Translations under genes and position numbers: made by a program
Shown here: positions 5,519-8,000 of the stretch, piece after piece
How the letters are laid out: each line of letters opens with the position of its first letter
Position numbering within the stretch: the stretch's first letter is position 1
The notes under the pieces: model-generated
What the model was told of the DNA's origin: nothing
Database searches by the model: none
Seen by the model: the letters and a program-made list of their open reading frames with translations, nothing else
Assembly: GCA_021775515.1 (NCBI GenBank)
Contig: JAJFHR010000231.1
Span: 1 to 8,000, forward strand
Reading direction: 5' to 3'
Length of the DNA: 8,000 nucleotides
Origin: Hyphomicrobiales bacterium
GTDB lineage: Bacteria; Pseudomonadota; Alphaproteobacteria; Rhizobiales; JAJFHR01

Positions 5519-6007
5519 ATGAGTAAATTCGTTGCACAAAACCCCGGCTTTGAAACCCGCGTCAGGCAAAGTTTCAACCGGCAGGCTTTTATGACTTTTC
5601 TCGGTGCAGAGATTGTCCGCGTCGGACCGGGGATCGTGGATGTCGAGTTGTTACATCGTGATGAATTGTGCCAACAGCATGGGTTTTTTCATGGCGGGGT
5701 CGTTGCAACGATAGCTGATAATGCCGGAGGCTATGCAGGGTTCAGTTTGCTTAAAGCTGAAGATTCTATTCTTACAGTCGAATTCAAGATAAATCTGATT
5801 TCGCCGGCAAATGGTGAAAAACTGATTTCACGCGGTCGGGTGATTAAGTCTGGCAGAACATTTTCTGTTTGTGAGATGAATGTGTTTAGCTGTACCGGTG
5901 CCAATGAGGTGATTTGTGCAACTGCTCTTGGCACATTCTTGACAATGAAAAATACGAAGGATGACCTGATTTCAAAACGGGCCCTGGAGACTTCAGATGA
6001 TAGCTAA
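5519..6007 (+). CDS. PaaI-type hotdog-fold acyl-CoA thioesterase
   Basis: Small cytosolic hotdog protein of 162 residues, predicted to hydrolyse an acyl-CoA to free acid and CoA. The family signature is clear: QQHGFFHGGVVATIADNAGG (52-71), with His54, His58-Gly-Gly60 and the catalytic-position Asp67 at the start of the long central helix. The beta strands after it include VEFKINLISPA (87-97) and a G-R-V-I-K-S-G-R-T segment (106-114) typical of the family. ATG at 5519 follows a strong GAGGGAG site with short spacing. The last 11 nt overlap the isovaleryl-CoA dehydrogenase gene, which implies co-translation and a link to branched-chain acyl-CoA metabolism. A housekeeping role, freeing CoA from stalled or aberrant acyl-CoAs in that pathway, is inference; the substrate is not visible. 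Confidence 0.85.
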   Translation: MSKFVAQNPGFETRVRQSFNRQAFMTFLGAEIVRVGPGIVDVELLHRDELCQQHGFFHGGVVATIADNAGGYAGFSLLKAEDSILTVEFKINLISPANGEKLISRGRVIKSGRTFSVCEMNVFSCTGANEVICATALGTFLTMKNTKDDLISKRALETSDDS

Positions 6008-7169
6008 TGATTTTCCTTCCCTTAACTTCGGTCTGGATGAAACCGCCGACATGCTGCGCGATACGGTGCGCTCGTTTAGCGACGATAAAATAGCACCACG
6101 TGCGGAAGAAATTGATCACACTAACCAGTTTCCACGCGATCTTTGGCCCGAATTAGGCGCGTTGGGTGTTTTGGGGATTACCGCAGAAGAGGAATATGGC
6201 GGCTCAGCCATGGGGTACCTTGAACACGTGGTGGCGATGGAGGAAATCAGCCGTGGATCAGCGAGCGTGGGACTTTCTTATGGGGCGCATTCCAACCTCT
6301 GTGTCAACCAGATCAGCCGCAATGGCAATGACGAGCAAAAACAGCGTTATTTACCCAAACTAATTACCGGCGAACATGTAGGCGCGCTGGCAATGTCAGA
6401 ACCGGGTGCTGGGTCCGATGTGGTCAGCATGAGGCTCAAGGCGGAGAAAAAAGGCGATCGTTATGTGCTCAACGGCAATAAGATGTGGATCACCAATGGT
6501 CCGGAGGCCGATACGCTTGTTGTTTATGCCAAGACCGATCCTGATGGCGGGTCACGGGGAATTACGGCTTTTCTGATTGAAAAGAGCTTTAAAGGGTTCT
6601 CAACGGCGCAAAAGCTCGACAAACTTGGGATGCGGGGCTCTGATACCTGCGAACTTGTGTTTGAAAACTGTGAAGTACCGGAAGAAAATGTGCTTGGCGG
6701 AGTGGGCAAGGGCGTAAAGGTTTTGATGAGCGGACTTGATTATGAACGCGCCGTGCTTGCCGCCGGTCCGCTGGGCATTATGCAGGCCTGTATGGATATG
6801 GTTGTACCCTATGTGCATGAACGCGAGCAGTTTGGTAAACCTATCGGCACGTTTCAGCTCATGCAGGGTAAACTGGCTGATATGTATACGACGATGAATG
6901 CGTGTAAGGCATACGTTTATGCCGTCGCACATGCCTGTGACAGAGGGGAAACTGCGCGTAAAGATGCGGCCGGTGCAATTTTATATGCGGGTGAAAAGGC
7001 AACCTGGATGGCGCTTGAAGCTATTCAATGTCTTGGCGGTAACGGATATATCAATGAATATGCAACCGGTCGTTTGTTGCGTGATGCCAAGCTTTATGAG
7101 ATCGGCGCCGGCACATCGGAAGTTCGGCGGATGTTAATAGGTCGAGAGTTGTTCGAAGAAACCTCCTAA
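5997..7169 (+). CDS. ivd: Isovaleryl-CoA dehydrogenase
   Basis: FAD flavoenzyme of leucine degradation that oxidises isovaleryl-CoA to 3-methylcrotonyl-CoA and passes electrons to electron-transfer flavoprotein. Length of 390 residues is normal. The N-terminal helical domain (1-130) leads into the FAD-binding AMSEPGAGSD (132-141) and WITNG (164-168), and the C-terminal domain has QCLGGNGY (344-351). The isovaleryl-specific arrangement is visible: the base is Glu250 in LDYERAVLAAGPLG, while the position used as base in medium-chain enzymes is Ala371 in YEIGAGTSE. That separates it from short- and medium-chain acyl-CoA dehydrogenases. ATG at 5997 has GGAG at 5986-5989 with 7-nt spacing and starts inside the thioesterase gene. 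A thiolase follows after 105 nt. Identification is confident. Confidence 0.95.
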   Translation: MIANDFPSLNFGLDETADMLRDTVRSFSDDKIAPRAEEIDHTNQFPRDLWPELGALGVLGITAEEEYGGSAMGYLEHVVAMEEISRGSASVGLSYGAHSNLCVNQISRNGNDEQKQRYLPKLITGEHVGALAMSEPGAGSDVVSMRLKAEKKGDRYVLNGNKMWITNGPEADTLVVYAKTDPDGGSRGITAFLIEKSFKGFSTAQKLDKLGMRGSDTCELVFENCEVPEENVLGGVGKGVKVLMSGLDYERAVLAAGPLGIMQACMDMVVPYVHEREQFGKPIGTFQLMQGKLADMYTTMNACKAYVYAVAHACDRGETARKDAAGAILYAGEKATWMALEAIQCLGGNGYINEYATGRLLRDAKLYEIGAGTSEVRRMLIGRELFEETS

Positions 7170-7274
7170 GGGGTGAATTTTAATTTGGTTCTAGTGCCCG
7201 AAACGAAAGTCGAGGGCAGGGGTGATAAACTACAGAGATACCCCACACCATTAGCTCAACAGGGAGCCTGCCAC
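7170..7274 (+). other. 105-bp spacer between ivd and the thiolase
   Basis: Short inverted words are present: GCCC 7196-7199 with GGGC 7214-7217, and GGGGT near 7220 with ACCCC near 7240. All are 4-5 bp with large loops and no T-run, so neither a terminator nor an operator is called. AGGGAG at 7261-7266, 8 nt before the next ATG, is the ribosome site of the thiolase. The spacing would allow a separate promoter, but none is clear. Confidence 0.35.
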
Positions 7275-8000
7275 ATGACCAAAGCCGAAAATGATGCAAT
7301 CGTAATTGTCGGATCCGCACGTACACCCATGGGCGGGTTTCAGGGTGATTTTAGCAATGTCGGGGCGGTTGAACTGGGCAGTGCCGCAATAGCTGCGGCG
7401 GTGGAACGGGCGCAAGTTGGCGCAGAAGACATTGACGAGGTTTATATGGGGTGTGTGCTGCCGGCCGGGCTGGGCCAGGCACCTGCGCGCCAGGCAGCCT
7501 TGGGATCGGGCCTGCCGCAGTCGGTACCGTGCTCGACTGTTAATAAGATGTGTGGTTCGGGAATGAAAACGGTAATGATGGCTTATGACGCACTTCACGC
7601 CCGGCCTGGTGATGTCGTTGTCGCCGGTGGCATGGAAAGCATGTCCAATGCACCCTATCTTTTGGCCAAGGCACGTTCGGGCATGAGATTAGGCCATGGC
7701 GAAGTCAAAGATCATATGTTCCTTGATGGGCTGGAAGATGCCTATGACAAGGGAAAACTCATGGGAACTTTTGCCGAAGCAACGGCACAGCATTATCAGT
7801 TTACCCGCGAAACGCAGGATAATTTTGCCATCACTTCCCTGCAACGCGCCAAACAGGCAATTGACGATGGATCTTTTTCATCAGAAATTACACCTGTCAG
7901 CTATCGTTCAAGAAATGTGGACGTGACGATTGTCAATGACGAACAACCGGGCAAAGCAAATATTGAAAAAATTTCCACTCTGCGCCCTGCCTTTGCCAAG
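7275..8000 (+). CDS. Acetyl-CoA C-acetyltransferase (thiolase), 5' part
   Basis: Thiolase that interconverts acetoacetyl-CoA and acetyl-CoA; it can finish leucine degradation after HMG-CoA lyase or act in ketone-body or polyester metabolism. The first 242 residues are present and the frame stays open to the window end; the usual length is about 390. It starts with the typical IVGSARTPMGGFQG (11-24). The nucleophilic cysteine is Cys93 in NKMCGSGMK, and AGGMESMSNAPY (117-128) follows. The C-terminal GHP and CxG active-site motifs lie beyond the window. The start is ATG at 7275 with AGGGAG 8 nt upstream. It is in the same direction as ivd and probably in the same operon; this order is common in alphaproteobacterial leucine clusters, as recalled. 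Confidence 0.93.
   Translation, partial: MTKAENDAIVIVGSARTPMGGFQGDFSNVGAVELGSAAIAAAVERAQVGAEDIDEVYMGCVLPAGLGQAPARQAALGSGLPQSVPCSTVNKMCGSGMKTVMMAYDALHARPGDVVVAGGMESMSNAPYLLAKARSGMRLGHGEVKDHMFLDGLEDAYDKGKLMGTFAEATAQHYQFTRETQDNFAITSLQRAKQAIDDGSFSSEITPVSYRSRNVDVTIVNDEQPGKANIEKISTLRPAFAK

Noticed and set aside
5389..5577. A 62-codon minus-strand open frame before and into the thioesterase.
   Set aside because: It overlaps the start of a clear hotdog gene on the other strand and has no recognisable features.
7196..7245. Inverted repeats between ivd and the thiolase as a terminator or operator.
   Set aside because: Stems are only 4-5 bp with 14-16-base loops and no T-run.

Overview
The window looks like chromosomal DNA of an alphaproteobacterium of moderate GC content, possibly marine. 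This is an inference. It rests on the style of the proteins: a GcvA-type LysR regulator, a leucine-degradation isovaleryl-CoA dehydrogenase followed by a thiolase, and short helical 'hypothetical' proteins of a kind common in that class. No rRNA, tRNA, insertion sequence or CRISPR array is visible, and no taxonomic marker gene is present.

Left half (79-4308). A minus-strand LysR-type regulator (79-1101) faces, across an unusually long gap of about 820 bp, a plus-strand group. That group is an Fe(II)/2-oxoglutarate-dependent oxygenase (1923-2747), an EamA/DMT-type exporter (2744-3622) and a 58-residue protein (3615-3791), all overlapping end to start, followed by a related 131-residue protein (3913-4308). 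The simplest reading is a LysR-controlled unit in which the oxygenase hydroxylates a small metabolite, perhaps an amino acid, and the transporter exports the product or its substrate. The two small proteins share an ungapped 28-residue motif (Tyr, three Ala spaced by four, then Arg-aromatic-Trp) that occurs three times in all. A terminator-like hairpin closes this block at 4318-4341.

The long gap is not featureless. Positions 1098-1238 and 1802-1942 are a diverged direct repeat at an exact offset of 704 bp, about 67% identical without gaps. Each copy runs from the regulator's start codon, through the divergent promoter, into the first codons of the oxygenase. In the inner half of each copy the coding start is dead: the ATG has become GCG on the oxygenase side, and there is a stop at codon 3 on the regulator side. 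The gap is therefore best explained as an old tandem duplication of the divergent regulator/target junction, with the inner gene fragments decayed and the promoter/operator part best preserved. Both copies keep a CTAAT element like that described for GcvA sites.

Right half (4421-8000). A divergent 3-hydroxyisobutyrate-dehydrogenase-family oxidoreductase (4421-5230) stands alone between a terminator-like hairpin and a 288-bp gap. Then come a PaaI-type hotdog thioesterase (5519-6007), isovaleryl-CoA dehydrogenase (5997-7169, overlapping the thioesterase by 11 nt) and an acetyl-CoA C-acetyltransferase (7275 to beyond the window end). This appears to be the start of a leucine/isovalerate catabolic operon. 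The carboxylase, hydratase and lyase genes expected in such a pathway would lie further right.
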